A stretch of DNA of 64,000 nt from Vanrija pseudolonga (Eukaryota > Basidiomycota > Tremellomycetes > Trichosporonales > Trichosporonaceae): NCBI RefSeq assembly GCF_020906515.1, contig NC_085852.1, positions 2,170,001 to 2,234,000 on the forward strand. The letters are read 5' to 3'. The first letter of the stretch is position 1. Every line of letters begins with the position of its first letter. The translations under genes and the position numbers were made by a program. The notes beneath the pieces are model-generated. The model did no database searches. It was not told the DNA's origin and was given only the letters and a program-made list of their open reading frames with translations. Positions 41,172 to 51,653 of this stretch are shown here, piece by piece.

Positions 41172-42771
41172 CTACCCAAACCCAGCGAGGTCGAGCGCGC
41201 TGATAAACTGTGAGGTTGGCGGCTCGTCTTCGTCCTCCTCCTCGTCCTCCTCCTCCTCCTCGCTCTCCTCGTCCTCAGAGTACTCGTCCTCCTCGAGGTC
41301 GGCGTCGTCCTCCTCGTCTCCGTGGCTATCCTGATCCGCATCGTCGTCATCATCATCCTCGTCGTCGTCGCCGAATGCAGAAATGTCGCCCTCGACGCCG
41401 CCCGACCCGCCACTGGGTGTCCGCCCGTTCCACCGCGCAGCACTCTGGCCCGTAAAGCCCGTAGGCGAGTCGGTTAAGTCGTGGCCCGGGTCGAATCTCG
41501 CACTGGGGTCGTGGAACGATACCCGGCGAGCGCCTATGCCGGGGGCTACAGGCGGTGATGGGGCGTCTGGCGCCGACGTCGAGATCTGCGACAGGCCCAA
41601 TGCGTCCTCGCTGAGCGGCGTCTTTGACAGGCTCGATGCAACCGAGCGGGACTGCGTTGAGGATGCCGCCCCCACCGACGATAGCGGCTGTGCGGGGAAC
41701 GTGAGACGCATGCTTGGATGCCGCCGAACTGTCAGAGGGTTGGGGAACGGTAGCGATGTCGCCGCTGAGGCCGTTGACGTCGAGCTGGCGCCCGAAGCCG
41801 CCCTGTCCCGATCGCTGCGCATCGACGGCCCGCTCGACGATGACCGCTCATTGCGGAAGGGAATGGTATGCCGCGACTTCTCAGGGACCACTGGTGCTGT
41901 CGGCCACAGCCATGATGGGTATGGCGCTGGCGGCAGGCTGAGCGACGCCTGTGGGTCGTCCTTGCCCGAACCTGATATCGACAGATACGATGACATGAAG
42001 GACTCGAGGGGCAGATCGTCGTGGTCTGGTTCGAATCTTGCCGGGGTCAGCTGAGCACCCCAGACTCTCAGCCCACCTAAATATCTCGTTCACGATGCAG
42101 TCCTGGTGCCAGCCTTGAAGCTTGCGAAGAGCCGCGACGACGAGGGTCGTGTGCGAGGTCCCATCGACGTCTGCGATGTAGATCGGGTACGCCGATGGGT
42201 TGAGCAGGATCTAGAGAGCATGCATTAGCAAGTTTCGCCGAGTCCGAGCCGAGCAGCCGTTGTAGTTACCCACCTTGAGGACGTCGCTGACCTCCTGGCG
42301 CTCCATTCCGAGCCGCTCCTCTGTCATCTTCTCAGCCTTGACCCACTGGACGTCGATGCCGCGCTTGGCGGCCCAGACAGCAAGCGGCTCATCGTCCTTG
42401 AGTGGCTTTTTGCGGAGGCACACGAGTGTCTTGATTCCCAGGCGGCGGAGGAACGACGCGTTTCGCGCGGCGGGGAACGAGCCGCGATAGAGAATGTGGT
42501 TCGAGGACGAGTTGGGCCCAAGAGGAGCCGAGACGATGCTAAAGTGGTATGGCGGGGTGAGCATCTTGGGTGGCTGACTTGGTCTGCTTGCTGCAGCAGC
42601 GTGCGCTGCGAGCAAGTGTGTGGCGACCGATGACAGTGACGGGTAGACGACGAGGTACCTCGAGTTGTTGTCGAGTTGAGGGTGCTTGTCGAATCGACTA
42701 CCACCCAACACGACGACTTTCAGGGGCACAGAGCTGCCGGCGGAGGAGGCACCGTCCGCAGTCATGGTCAT
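41172..42771 (-). CDS. OCA/SIW14-type phosphatase-fold protein lacking the catalytic Cys
   Basis: Exons 42771-42274, 42210-42077 and 42036-41172 encode 498 aa. ATG 42771 is used because the longer frame upstream begins with TTG. Residues about 68-220 match the fungal atypical dual-specificity phosphatase family: PPYHFSIV, HILYRGSFPAARNASFLRRLGIKTLVCL, then LRKLQGWHQDCIVNEIFRFEPDHDDL. The active-site loop, HC-x5-R in active members, reads IADVDGTSHTTLV, without Cys and Arg, so catalysis is unlikely; yeast has related members with altered loops (OCA group). The C-terminal half is disordered, Ser-rich, and ends in an acidic tract of about 60 Asp/Glu residues. Probably a scaffold or sensor. Confidence 0.78.
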
Positions 42772-43274
42772 GCTGCTTGCTCTGTCCAATAGCTCGGCGT
42801 CGACGTCACTGTGGCCATACGCCGAGGCTGTTCGGCGCGCGCGTGCAGTGAGAAGTGGGGCCGGCGGGAACGATGGGAGGGGGGGGAAGACGAAGGCGAA
42901 GAAGAAGGGGGGAGTACGTAGCGGCAAGGTTTAACCTTGACGGCATGCATGCAACGACCTGCCCGCGACCAGGACGACATTTAGCCCGAAAGACAATGTT
43001 TGGCGCTAAGCTGCTTGGTGTCATTGTCAGACGAGTTGCATCATTCAACATTGACCCGCCCCCTTTGCTCGACATCGACTCCAATCAACAACACCATCAG
43101 CACCATCACTCTTTTGGCATTATAACAATCACTATCAACAACAGCTGAATATCAAGCAACACCATTAGCAACCTCTAGCAGGCTCAGATCGACCCAACGC
43201 CCCAACCCCCCGGCCATGCCAGCCTGATCAAACTTTCCCAACCTCCCAGCACCGCACCGCATCTACGCCGAGCA
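42772..43274. other. Divergent promoter region
   Basis: About 500 bp separate the start codons of the phosphatase-fold gene (minus) and the 1386-aa gene (plus). Nearer the plus gene the sequence is rich in CAA and CAC runs, typical of a leader. No extra gene seen. Confidence 0.5.
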
Positions 43275-46200
43275 ATGTCGAAACCGACCTTTCTCCAGTC
43301 GGTCCTCGGCCGCCCATCGCGCAGCTATGCAGATTTCGCGCACGCCGATGACCGCAGTTTAAACCGCAAGGCGTCGTCCTCGAGCTTCGCGTCGAGCGGG
43401 TACGGCGCCGACCGGCGGTTCTATGCTGCTCCCTCGGCGTCCGCTTCTCCACCACAGCGGCCGCGCTCGACGGCATCATTCTCCCAACGCGACAGTGCGT
43501 ACGACCACGTCGACGCCGTGGAGCGCAGCAGCGATGTTGGCGCACCCCGGCCGCCTGCCTTTCCCGCGTCCATCCACGAGCGGAGAGCGCGCAGAGTTAC
43601 AAGCGATAACGCGTTACGTTATTCTGCGCCGCCGCCGCCTCGGCATATCGCGTTCGCAGAGGAGGACGAGTACGACGACGACGGTGGCATCGACCGCGGC
43701 CATCGCGACGCGCGCGTCGAACCACCGAGGCAGCGGCGCACACGGACCACTGCAGCCAACGGCCACGTGCACGACCTTCCTCGCCACGAGCCCGAGCGCG
43801 TGCAACGTGTGAGGGAAGCAGTGCACGCCGAGGCGGAGGAAGAGGAAGAATTCGAACCTGTTCATGACGCGACGCCCGGGTTCGACTCGGTGGAGAGGCT
43901 GGCCCCTGGCACTGGATCTGACCTGTCGGCAGTGTCAGCGTCTTCGGGCTCGGCGCCATCATCGCTCATCGTCTCACCGCAGGTCTCGACCACCCCAGGT
44001 CTATTATTCAAGCCCAATGACGCGGCTCACGCCGTCTCCAAGCCTGCCGTGCCTGCACCACCCCGAGCAACAACACTTCCCGTGCCTCCCGTCGACGACA
44101 GCGAGAGCGAGGACTCGGACAACGAGCAGTTCTACACACCCAGCTCGTCGTTCATTTCGCTAAGCGAAACCGCTCATGACGACACCGAGGCCGAGGAGAC
44201 ACCACAAGTCACCGTCTCTGCGTTACCTATTCTCAGGCTCCAGCCGCCAACCCCAGCACCTATTCCTGATCCTGTTACTTCTCCGCTCGACTCTGCATTA
44301 GCAAGCGATGACTCGCCAACCACGCCTCGCGCCTTCCTCGCTCCTGGCGATGCCGATCGGATACCGCTCCGGCTTGAGCCGTTGGACGAAGAGCTGGACG
44401 AGGTACCCGAGCTCGTTGAGCCGCTAAAGGTTCGCAGGAAGAAGTCGTCCAAGAAGACTGTGGACACGCCGCCCAAGGTGAAGAAGGTCGTGGCTCCAGA
44501 GATCGACACGCCGACGGCGAAGCCGAAGAAGGTCCCCGTTCTGAATATTGGAGCCTCACCCTCCAAGGTGAAGAAGGCCGAGGCCGAGCTCGAGACACCG
44601 CCACCTCTTCCTCCCAAGCCTGCGTCGAATGCCCACGGCCGTGTCCGTGGCGCTGAAATCGTCATCCTCGGCGGCAATGACCGGCCTAGCCGACCGACAC
44701 TCCAGCGCTCCTCGAGCAGCGCGTCGACAGCACGCCCGCGCAGCCAGTCTGCCTTCAACCTTGACGAGGTGGCTGCGGCGGCCCCGACCCTCACGCGATC
44801 CAAGTCGACAAAGTCGGTCAAGTCAATCAAGTCGGTCAAGTCGGTCAAGAGCCTCAGGGAGAAGCCGTCAGTGAAGGCGCTCTCTGACGTCGGCAGAGCA
44901 ACCCCAACTCGCGCCACACCGTCGCCCCCAGCATCCGTCATCGCCGCGCTCGCGTCGGGCCATGGCCGCCGCATCTCCCATGATTCCCGCGACTCGGCAT
45001 CGATAGCAGCCTCTGACATCTCCCGCCCGCCGTCCGTCATTAGGCCAGATAATGGCGCCGTCGGTGTCCGGGCAGCGGGGTACGGCAAGGGTGGATGGGC
45101 AGCAGCGTCGGCGGCCCCTGTCGTCATGTACATGCCGAAAGAGGGCGACGACGGGTGGGCAGCCTTTCAGCCCCTCCCTCCGCGATCTCGCTTCGCGCCA
45201 ATGCCTGGTGCACCATCGTCTGCTCAGCATGATGGGCCGCACGGCAGCACCGACGGCAGCAGATACAGCGGGTATACCCCGAGCTGGGCCTCGAGCGCCT
45301 CGCAGCCTGTCAGTGTCCCCAGCCAAACTTCAGTCGCTCCGAGTACAGGCAGCGGCGAATCGGGCGGGTATAGCTCAAGAAGACCAAGCAGTGAGATTGG
45401 TGGCCATGCGCCCGTCGTCGTGGTCCCGGCTCCAGCACCTCCAGCCCCCGCTCCAAGTAAACTGCGCGACCCGGTTCCCGACTCGGACTCGGAGTCTGAA
45501 GAGGAGCTCGAAGCGCCGAGCAGGTCCTACGCACACCCGGCTCAGACGGCCACACCCCCTCCCCTCATCCAACCCCCGCTTGCAAGGGTGCCTGTTGCTG
45601 AGCCCGTGTATGACTACGCCAGCGAAGCGGGCACCCCGGCTGGAGGCAGTCGTGCGCCAAGCGAGGTTGGCTCGGGGTCGTACAACGGCACAGCGTGGAA
45701 CGGTCGTCTGATCACACCCGACCCTTACGACATCCCCAGGTCGCGCACAATGTCGATGGCCGGCTCAGTCACTTCGTCCTCGCCGCACCGCACATCATTC
45801 ACTCCACGACTGCCGGCCTCTCCCCTTGGGCAGGAAGAAACGCACTACAACCGTTTCTCCGTCGACGATCAGACGCACTACAATCGGTTCAGCAGCCTCG
45901 CCCAGCCGTCGACGCTCAATCCCGACGCCATCACTTTCCTTCCTGTCATGACCTCGGAGGACTCGGATCGCCTTTACGTGCCATCCGAGCCCGGAGACGC
46001 AGGTGTCAGACGCGCTAGCAGTGTCTGGAGCTTACCACGCCTGGCACGCTCGCAGTCGGGTCGTGCGCGGTCCGATGTTGGCCAGGGGCGAGCGTCATCT
46101 GACCTCGGCACGAGCTCCCTCCGCCGCAAGTCTATGAATGGTCAACGCATTCAGCTGTCGTCGCGAGGCGAGGGCAGCGTCGCCGGCGACGTACCGCTGA

Positions 46201-47435
46201 TGGAGAGTCACGGTCGTGACCAGACTCGCGTGAACGGCTACACAAACCTCATCCTCCCCACCGGCGGAGGGTTTACAGACAGCCACGCTCGCCGTTCAAG
46301 CGACATTGACTCGCGCGTCCTGGGCCTGCCACACGCCGCCATGGCCGCCATCACTCTTTCCACAGCGCCTCCAACCAACCAGAAGGACGCGACTCCGATG
46401 CACCTTCGACACCACCTCCCCGCGCCTGTCGACTTTACCTCCCACATCAAGCCGCCTGGAAAGGTTCACCCGTCTCAGATTCTTGTGCAGATATACGCCG
46501 TTGCAATCGACCACGTGGACATCCTCGCGCTCGACGACAAGACACGCGCTGACGTCGGCAAGTGGATCCCCGGTCGCTCCTTTGTGGGCCGCTGTATCTC
46601 TGCCGGAGAGCACGAGAAGGACATTCACCGCGGAGACATTATCGTGGGCCTGGTGGACATCAAGAAGAGCGGCGCGCTGTGCGAGTATGTGATCGTTGAG
46701 CGGAGACGTGTTGCCCGTCTCATGCACTCGAACCACCTCTCGCTAGAGCAGCTCGCTGCCCTTCCAATCCAAGGCATCTCGGCGCACCGCGCGCTCCGTG
46801 GCATTCTCCGGCATGGGCAGCATGCGCTCGTCATGGACGCACACACGGGTGTGCCGGCTCTCATCTGCCAAGAGATGGCGCGCCATGGTGTGGCTGTCAC
46901 GGCTGTCATCTCGGGCGGGGAGGACCACGGGCGGGAGCAGGCTGCGTGTCTACAGCACGGTGCACGCGGCGTGCTCACCGGGTCGCCAGCGACGGTGATG
47001 AACCGCCTCGAGGAGTCGAGCTTCGACATTGTCGTCGACTCGCGTGGTGGCGCAGTGGTGTACGAGGCGGCGAGGCGGGTCCTGGTCGACGGTGGGAGGA
47101 TCATTTCTCTCGCGTCCGCCGAGCCGTCTTCCGCCGCTATCGCAGCTCCTCCGCGTCAAGCATCCGGCCTCGCGAACATCAAGGCGGCCTTTTCCAAGAG
47201 CAAGCGTGGGCAAAAGCACATCAAGTACACGTACGTCCCGCCTGCGGGCACCGGCGAGCCCGAGGTCGACACGAGCGGGCTCGATACCCGCGACGTGCTC
47301 GAGGAGCCGGTCATGGCTGTGCTCCATCCTGTCGTGCGCCACACGGTGCCGTTTGAGCGCGGCGCCGAGGTGTTCCGCTGGAGCAGCGACGGCATTGATC
47401 GGCTCGGTGTGAGCGCGGTTCGTCTTATCAACTAG
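43275..47435 (+). CDS. 1386-aa disordered protein with C-terminal Ast1-like reductase fold
   Basis: This single-exon 4.2-kb frame is unusual in an intron-rich window. Residues 1 to about 1020 are low-complexity, rich in Ser, Pro, Arg and acidic stretches, with a KSxKSVKSIKSVKS run near 520 and SPxR/RRxS sites that suggest heavy phosphorylation. From about residue 1020 a medium-chain reductase fold follows: HPSQILVQIYAVAIDHVDIL (GroES-like), GRSFVGRCISAG, LAALPIQGISAHRAL, HALVMDAHTGVPALICQ and LVDGGRIISLAS. The usual GxGxxG cofactor turn reads A-H-T-G-V-P and no zinc ligands are seen, so it is probably non-catalytic, as in yeast Ast1, which helps deliver the plasma-membrane proton pump. The role here is inferred. 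Confidence 0.75.
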   Translation: MSKPTFLQSVLGRPSRSYADFAHADDRSLNRKASSSSFASSGYGADRRFYAAPSASASPPQRPRSTASFSQRDSAYDHVDAVERSSDVGAPRPPAFPASIHERRARRVTSDNALRYSAPPPPRHIAFAEEDEYDDDGGIDRGHRDARVEPPRQRRTRTTAANGHVHDLPRHEPERVQRVREAVHAEAEEEEEFEPVHDATPGFDSVERLAPGTGSDLSAVSASSGSAPSSLIVSPQVSTTPGLLFKPNDAAHAVSKPAVPAPPRATTLPVPPVDDSESEDSDNEQFYTPSSSFISLSETAHDDTEAEETPQVTVSALPILRLQPPTPAPIPDPVTSPLDSALASDDSPTTPRAFLAPGDADRIPLRLEPLDEELDEVPELVEPLKVRRKKSSKKTVDTPPKVKKVVAPEIDTPTAKPKKVPVLNIGASPSKVKKAEAELETPPPLPPKPASNAHGRVRGAEIVILGGNDRPSRPTLQRSSSSASTARPRSQSAFNLDEVAAAAPTLTRSKSTKSVKSIKSVKSVKSLREKPSVKALSDVGRATPTRATPSPPASVIAALASGHGRRISHDSRDSASIAASDISRPPSVIRPDNGAVGVRAAGYGKGGWAAASAAPVVMYMPKEGDDGWAAFQPLPPRSRFAPMPGAPSSAQHDGPHGSTDGSRYSGYTPSWASSASQPVSVPSQTSVAPSTGSGESGGYSSRRPSSEIGGHAPVVVVPAPAPPAPAPSKLRDPVPDSDSESEEELEAPSRSYAHPAQTATPPPLIQPPLARVPVAEPVYDYASEAGTPAGGSRAPSEVGSGSYNGTAWNGRLITPDPYDIPRSRTMSMAGSVTSSSPHRTSFTPRLPASPLGQEETHYNRFSVDDQTHYNRFSSLAQPSTLNPDAITFLPVMTSEDSDRLYVPSEPGDAGVRRASSVWSLPRLARSQSGRARSDVGQGRASSDLGTSSLRRKSMNGQRIQLSSRGEGSVAGDVPLMESHGRDQTRVNGYTNLILPTGGGFTDSHARRSSDIDSRVLGLPHAAMAAITLSTAPPTNQKDATPMHLRHHLPAPVDFTSHIKPPGKVHPSQILVQIYAVAIDHVDILALDDKTRADVGKWIPGRSFVGRCISAGEHEKDIHRGDIIVGLVDIKKSGALCEYVIVERRRVARLMHSNHLSLEQLAALPIQGISAHRALRGILRHGQHALVMDAHTGVPALICQEMARHGVAVTAVISGGEDHGREQAACLQHGARGVLTGSPATVMNRLEESSFDIVVDSRGGAVVYEAARRVLVDGGRIISLASAEPSSAAIAAPPRQASGLANIKAAFSKSKRGQKHIKYTYVPPAGTGEPEVDTSGLDTRDVLEEPVMAVLHPVVRHTVPFERGAEVFRWSSDGIDRLGVSAVRLIN

Positions 47436-48023
47436 CCTTGAGCGCGCTCTTCGCCTGCAAGCCAACTGTGTCCAACTCTCCCAACTACACACACGCACCT
47501 TCCACAGGGCATACACTACCCATATGGACACACACACACATACACACACATAGCATGTAGCATAGACACACGCATTAGCATAGTAGTATAATTGCATCCA
47601 CGAATGTATTGCTTGAGTAGCGAGTAGCGAGCCGAAGGCGAGCTGCAGGCCGGGCGGGGGTGGGGCTGCCTCGTCTGTTCCCCGATGGTGGCCGAGGCCG
47701 AGATGGCCCAGACGACGGTGAACTCGTACCGACCGCGAGCACAAGCAACCTGTACGCTTACGCCACAGTCGAGCGCAGCGAAGAAAGCAGCCAATCTCTC
47801 CAACGCAGGGCTCATTCCTTGCCGCCCGCTTCACAGCCGACCACCTCGGCTTACGACCACCACCGCATCTCGCTCCGCCCCACCCACTCACTCACACCCC
47901 GACGCAGACCAACCACTCAACCAACCCCTCACCCACTCCTATCCCCTCCCATACCTCCCACCCCCAGCATTTCCATATGTGCATCCGATGCTCTAGCCGC
48001 CTTGTTTGTTTGTCTCTACTCGT
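47436..48023. other. Convergent intergenic region with CA repeat
   Basis: Both flanking genes end here. An interrupted CA repeat lies at about 47527-47550. The rest is C/A-rich and shows no coding signal. Confidence 0.5.
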
Positions 48024-48883
48024 TTAGTCCGACTTGACCTTGAGGTCCGAGAGGTCGGCCTGCGAGCCGACGGGGATGCCGTGCGGGGACGCCTGCTCGA
48101 ACGAGCTGCGCACGAGCGTCAGCGAGTGCGGCGGGGGTGCGCGGGAGACAGAGGAGGGAGGGGGGCTGGTCGAGGGAGGAGGAGACAGCGTCATGGTCGA
48201 TGGAGCTCGGCCGTCTGGCCAGCTGGATCGCCGTGTCGTCCATCCTGTCTCTCCCCCCCCCCCCTAAGCCCGCCTCGCGCCTGTGGCGCTCGGCTCTAGC
48301 AACTCACCTAGGATAACGCATCCGCCACACCTTGGGCCGCTCAGCCTCCTGCACGAGGATCTTCTCGTCGGCCTGCTCGCGCGTCAGGGCGAGGTGCTGG
48401 TCGTTGCGCTTGGCCCAGTTCTCCGCGTCCTCCTTGGTGCCCGACGCAATGGCGCGGGTAATGAACGAGGGGGCCGAGGTCGCCTCCTTCTCGGCCGCGG
48501 CGGGCGCGAGCGACGGCGACGCGGCCGAGGTGGGGCGCTCGGGGAGGTAGGGCCACAGCAGGACCGCGGCGGAGACGAGGAGCGCGCGGGTGGCCCACTT
48601 GGCGTCGAAGAAGGCTGGGAGCGAGGGTCAGCGAGTGCCCAGCGACGGGGGGAAGTAGTAGCGAGCGGGCAGAGGCCGAGGCCGAGGCGAGAAGCACAGA
48701 AAGGCAAGTCCGAGTCGCTTCGCTGCTCGCTCCGCTCGCAGCCGCAGCCGCAGCTCGACCCAACTCACTCTCGACAGTGTCGGCGTGGCTCGAGCCGCCC
48801 GAGTGTCCGCCACGGCGCGCAGCCGAGGTCGAGAAGCCGCGGGCCGAGGCGCGCGCGGCGCGGAGTGCAGGTGTGCGGAGCAT
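48024..48883 (-). CDS. Probable mitochondrial complex I accessory subunit (NUXM / 17.8 kDa type)
   Basis: Exons 48883-48769, 48614-48308 and 48105-48024 encode 167 aa. The N-terminus (MLRTPALRAARASARGFSTS) is Arg/Ser/Ala-rich without acidic residues, a typical matrix-targeting presequence. A single membrane span follows (RALLVSAAVLLWPYLP). The C-terminal part, AENWAKRNDQHLALTREQADE and WRMRYPSSFEQASPHGIPVGSQADL, matches the fungal NUXM family of NADH:ubiquinone oxidoreductase, whose members end in a YPExFxQGSPYxVPVGxQAD-type motif. It would sit in the inner-membrane arm of complex I. Intron 2 contains a run of 12 C. The family name rests on this motif memory. Confidence 0.7.
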
Positions 48884-49637
48884 GCTGGTGGGTGTCGGTG
48901 TCGGCGACGGCGTAGGGTCGATGATGTCCGAGATGATCAACAGAGCGAGCAGCAGCGACGAGCCGAGCCGGAGCAGGCAAGCAGGCCAACCACGACGGCG
49001 ATATTGGACTTGTGGCGGGGTGGTTAGGAGCGGGAGTAAAGTCGCGTGGGGCGCACGTGGTCTGCTGCCCCCACTTTCGGCCCCACTTTCGAGGCGGCAG
49101 TCGCGCAGCGAGGCAGTGCCATCGGCACGGCGCGTGACGTCGCCATGCTGTGCTGCACATCGGCGCCTGAGTCGGGGACGGACACGGGCTAGTACTTAAG
49201 CAGCATGTCATTACGCCCGCGCGAGAGCGAGCTCGGGTGCGCGGGGCATGGGATAGTGGGCTGGTCGGCGCGGGGTGGTGCGGGGTGTTGCCGACATTCT
49301 GCTCGCTCGGCGCCCACCCAGCACGTCAGCACCCCCACACCACACGCCCCGCGCGCGGCGGTGCAACGACCCGCCCAGGCCTCCATCTAGCTCCCGCCTC
49401 ATTGACGAGGCGGTGTACTTTTTCTCGGGTGCGCCCCGGTCAACTGACATGGCACGATAGCGGGACACGCTCGCGCGGCGTCGCGGAGCGACGCATGCGC
49501 GGCGTGCTCGGTGCGCATGATGATATAGTCGCGAGGGAGCGCGGCGATGCGGACGGAAGCCCGCACCGCACGGCACTGCACGGCACTGCATACGGCTAGC
49601 TAGCCAGGTCACGCCGAGATCCGATCTCCTGGGCGTG
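48884..49637. other. Divergent promoter region, GC-rich
   Basis: These 750 bp separate two divergent start codons. The sequence is rich in GCG and GAGC. No convincing frame or RNA gene found. Confidence 0.4.
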
Positions 49638-50803
49638 ATGAACAGCAGCAGCAGCAGCAGCAGTAGTCCGCGGACACCAGCGAGCAGCTTGAGCAAGTCC
49701 CCGCGGCCGAGCAGCGCGACGCCGAAGCCAAACGCGACCAGCCCGAACCCGACGCCGTCCAGCTCCAAGCCCCCCAAGCCCAAGACCTCTCCGCCCCGAA
49801 AACGCGCGCGCACGACAACGACCCCGCCGCGCTCCAAGTCGACCAACGACCTCACGCGCGCGCGGTCCGCCTCGAGCGCAACCTCTTCCGATGTCAAAGT
49901 CCTCCTCGTGGGCGGGGAGAGCGCGACCGCGCGCGCGATGACGCCGCTGCTCCTCGCGCGGGGGTGGCACGTTATTTCTGTCGTGGACGACGGGGCCGGA
50001 AAGGACGCGGTACAGGCGATGGCCAGTGTGGGTCTGCGCTCCTCCTCGGGCGCTCTCCCGTTGTTCGTGCTGACACGCCGCAGCCAGGCGGCAAACTCAG
50101 CGCCGTCGTCCAGTCGCTCCCCCGCACGAGCTACACCTCCGCGCGCGCAATCATCGCCGCCACATCCCCCAGCTACGTCGTCTGGGCTGCCTCGAGCACG
50201 CCGCACACGATCGAAGCGGTCGAGTACGGCGCGTTCGTGGCGTTCGCGCAGGCCGCGCTCGTGAGCCCCGGCGTGAAGAAGTACCTCGCGCTGTCGTATC
50301 TCCATGTGCGGCGGCACGCCGCGCCGTGGTGGTCGGACGAGGACGTCGACCTCGTCGCGCGCACGCGCGCGCTCGCGCCAGAGTACTACGACGCGCGGGC
50401 GCGCGCCGACGCATACTTGGCCGCCATGGGGCTTGTGCGCCGCCGCGGCGGCGACCGCGGGTTCCAGGCCATGTCGTTGCGGCCGAGCATGGTGACCGAC
50501 TCCGAGGGCACGGGCAGGGTCAACATGACGCGCGTGGGCGCGCGCGGCGCCGTGCCCCGCGCTGATGTGGCGGAAGTCGCGGTGCGCCTGCTGGCGCGCG
50601 ACGACAGCTACGGGTACTTTGACCTCGAGGGCGGCGTGAATGACCTGTCCGAGGAGATCGAGTACGCCGTGACCGAGTTTGACGCGAGCGAGGGCGAGTT
50701 CGACAGCGCTGATGCGTTGCTTGCCGAGCACGGGTGGGGCGAGGGGCGGGTAGAGGGGGGCAGGAAGCGGCGCGCGACGCCGCCTAGGCGGAGTACGGGG
50801 TAG
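49638..50803 (+). CDS. Atypical short-chain dehydrogenase-like NAD(P)-binding protein
   Basis: Exons 49638-50027 and 50084-50803 encode 369 aa. ATG 49638 starts a Ser/Pro/Lys-rich, disordered 85-residue N-terminus with eight Ser in a row. The Rossmann strand VKVLLVGGESATARAM follows; its glycine turn is GGESATA, a divergent form of GxxGxxG. YVVWAASSTPHTIEAVEY gives strand 4, and LALSYLHVRRHAAPWW replaces the usual YxxxK site. AMSLRPSMVTD and GAVPRADVAEVAVRLL match the C-terminal part of NmrA-like atypical SDRs. It probably binds NAD(P) as a sensor or epimerase-like enzyme; substrate unknown. A GCA repeat lies downstream. Confidence 0.7.
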
Positions 50804-50850
50804 GGGCATAGACTGGTTAGACGTATCGCGGGGATCAGAAGAAAGGCAAA

Positions 50851-50886
<36 letters not shown>
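50851..50886 (+). repeat. GCA trinucleotide repeat, about 12 units
   Basis: A perfect GCA/CAG run lies about 50 bp after the stop codon of the SDR-like gene, so probably in its 3' untranslated region. Confidence 0.95.
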
Positions 50887-50888
<2 letters not shown>

Positions 50889-50944
50889 AGTTGTACAGTA
50901 AGAAGCCATGACATGACAGTTCTACGACGACGACGTCTGTTCCC

Positions 50945-51500
50945 TCTAAGCATAACCCGCGCATGGTGGATCCCCACACGCGGGGAATAAACGAGGCCCG
51001 ACGGCGGCTCTGGGCCGCCGAGCGGGGGGTCGCTGTTGGCGTACTTTTTGACCCCTCGTGTCTGGGGGTAGCAGGCAGAGGGGCTTCGAAAGCGCCGGGC
51101 CGAGTGGCCGAGCCGAGCGGCGCAGCCGCGAGGCGAGGCGGCGAGGAGGGGGAGGGGGAGGTCCGAGTTGGGGTCGTCGCTGCGATGTCAGTTTGGCCTG
51201 CGCCAGCCAGGTCAGTACACCACGCTCGTCAGCTGGCTCCCACACACTGCATACCCCACAAGCCTACTTGGATATCCCCTCTAAGCATACCTTGGGCGAG
51301 GTGGGAACCCCTCGCCCAAGGAATAAACGAGGCCTCGGGCCGCGCTTTGGCGGCCGTCGGGAGTTGCTGTTGGCGGCTTTTTGACCCCCCGTGTCTGGAG
51401 GAGCAGGCAGAGGGGCTTCGAAAGCGCCGAGAGATCCAGCCGGGCCGCGGAGCGGCTCGGCGAGGCGGCGATGGTGAGGAGGGAGAAAGGAAAGGGGAAA
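50945..51500. repeat. Two diverged tandem repeats with a conserved hairpin
   Basis: Copy 1 (about 50945-51160) and copy 2 (about 51279-51490) are offset by about 335 bp. Shared blocks are CTCTAAGCATA, GAATAAACGAGGCC, TGCTGTTGGCG plus a run of T and GACCCC, CGTGTCTGG, and AGGCAGAGGGGCTTCGAAAG followed by CGCC. Between the first two blocks each copy has an inverted repeat with different sequence: CCCGCG/CGCGGG at 50957-50985, and an 11-bp perfect stem CCTTGGGCGAG/CTCGCCCAAGG at 51290-51321. No coding frame is shared. The region lies between two converging genes. It may be a structured RNA or a small mobile-element relic. Confidence 0.7.
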
Positions 51501-51653
51501 GGAGTCAAGTTCAGGTCAGTCCACGCGTTAGTACACCTCCCCGCTGCCGGACAATGCTGCTTCATGCAAAACTGCGCTGCGTTAGCTGAGCCATCGGCAC
51601 TCCCCACCCTCGCACTCGCGCTGCGCGCGAGTACTCGGCTCACTCACCTACAA

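Noticed and set aside
50851-50886. GCA repeat as a poly-Gln or poly-Ala coding tract
   Set aside because: It lies after the stop codon of the SDR-like gene, and no credible frame includes it.
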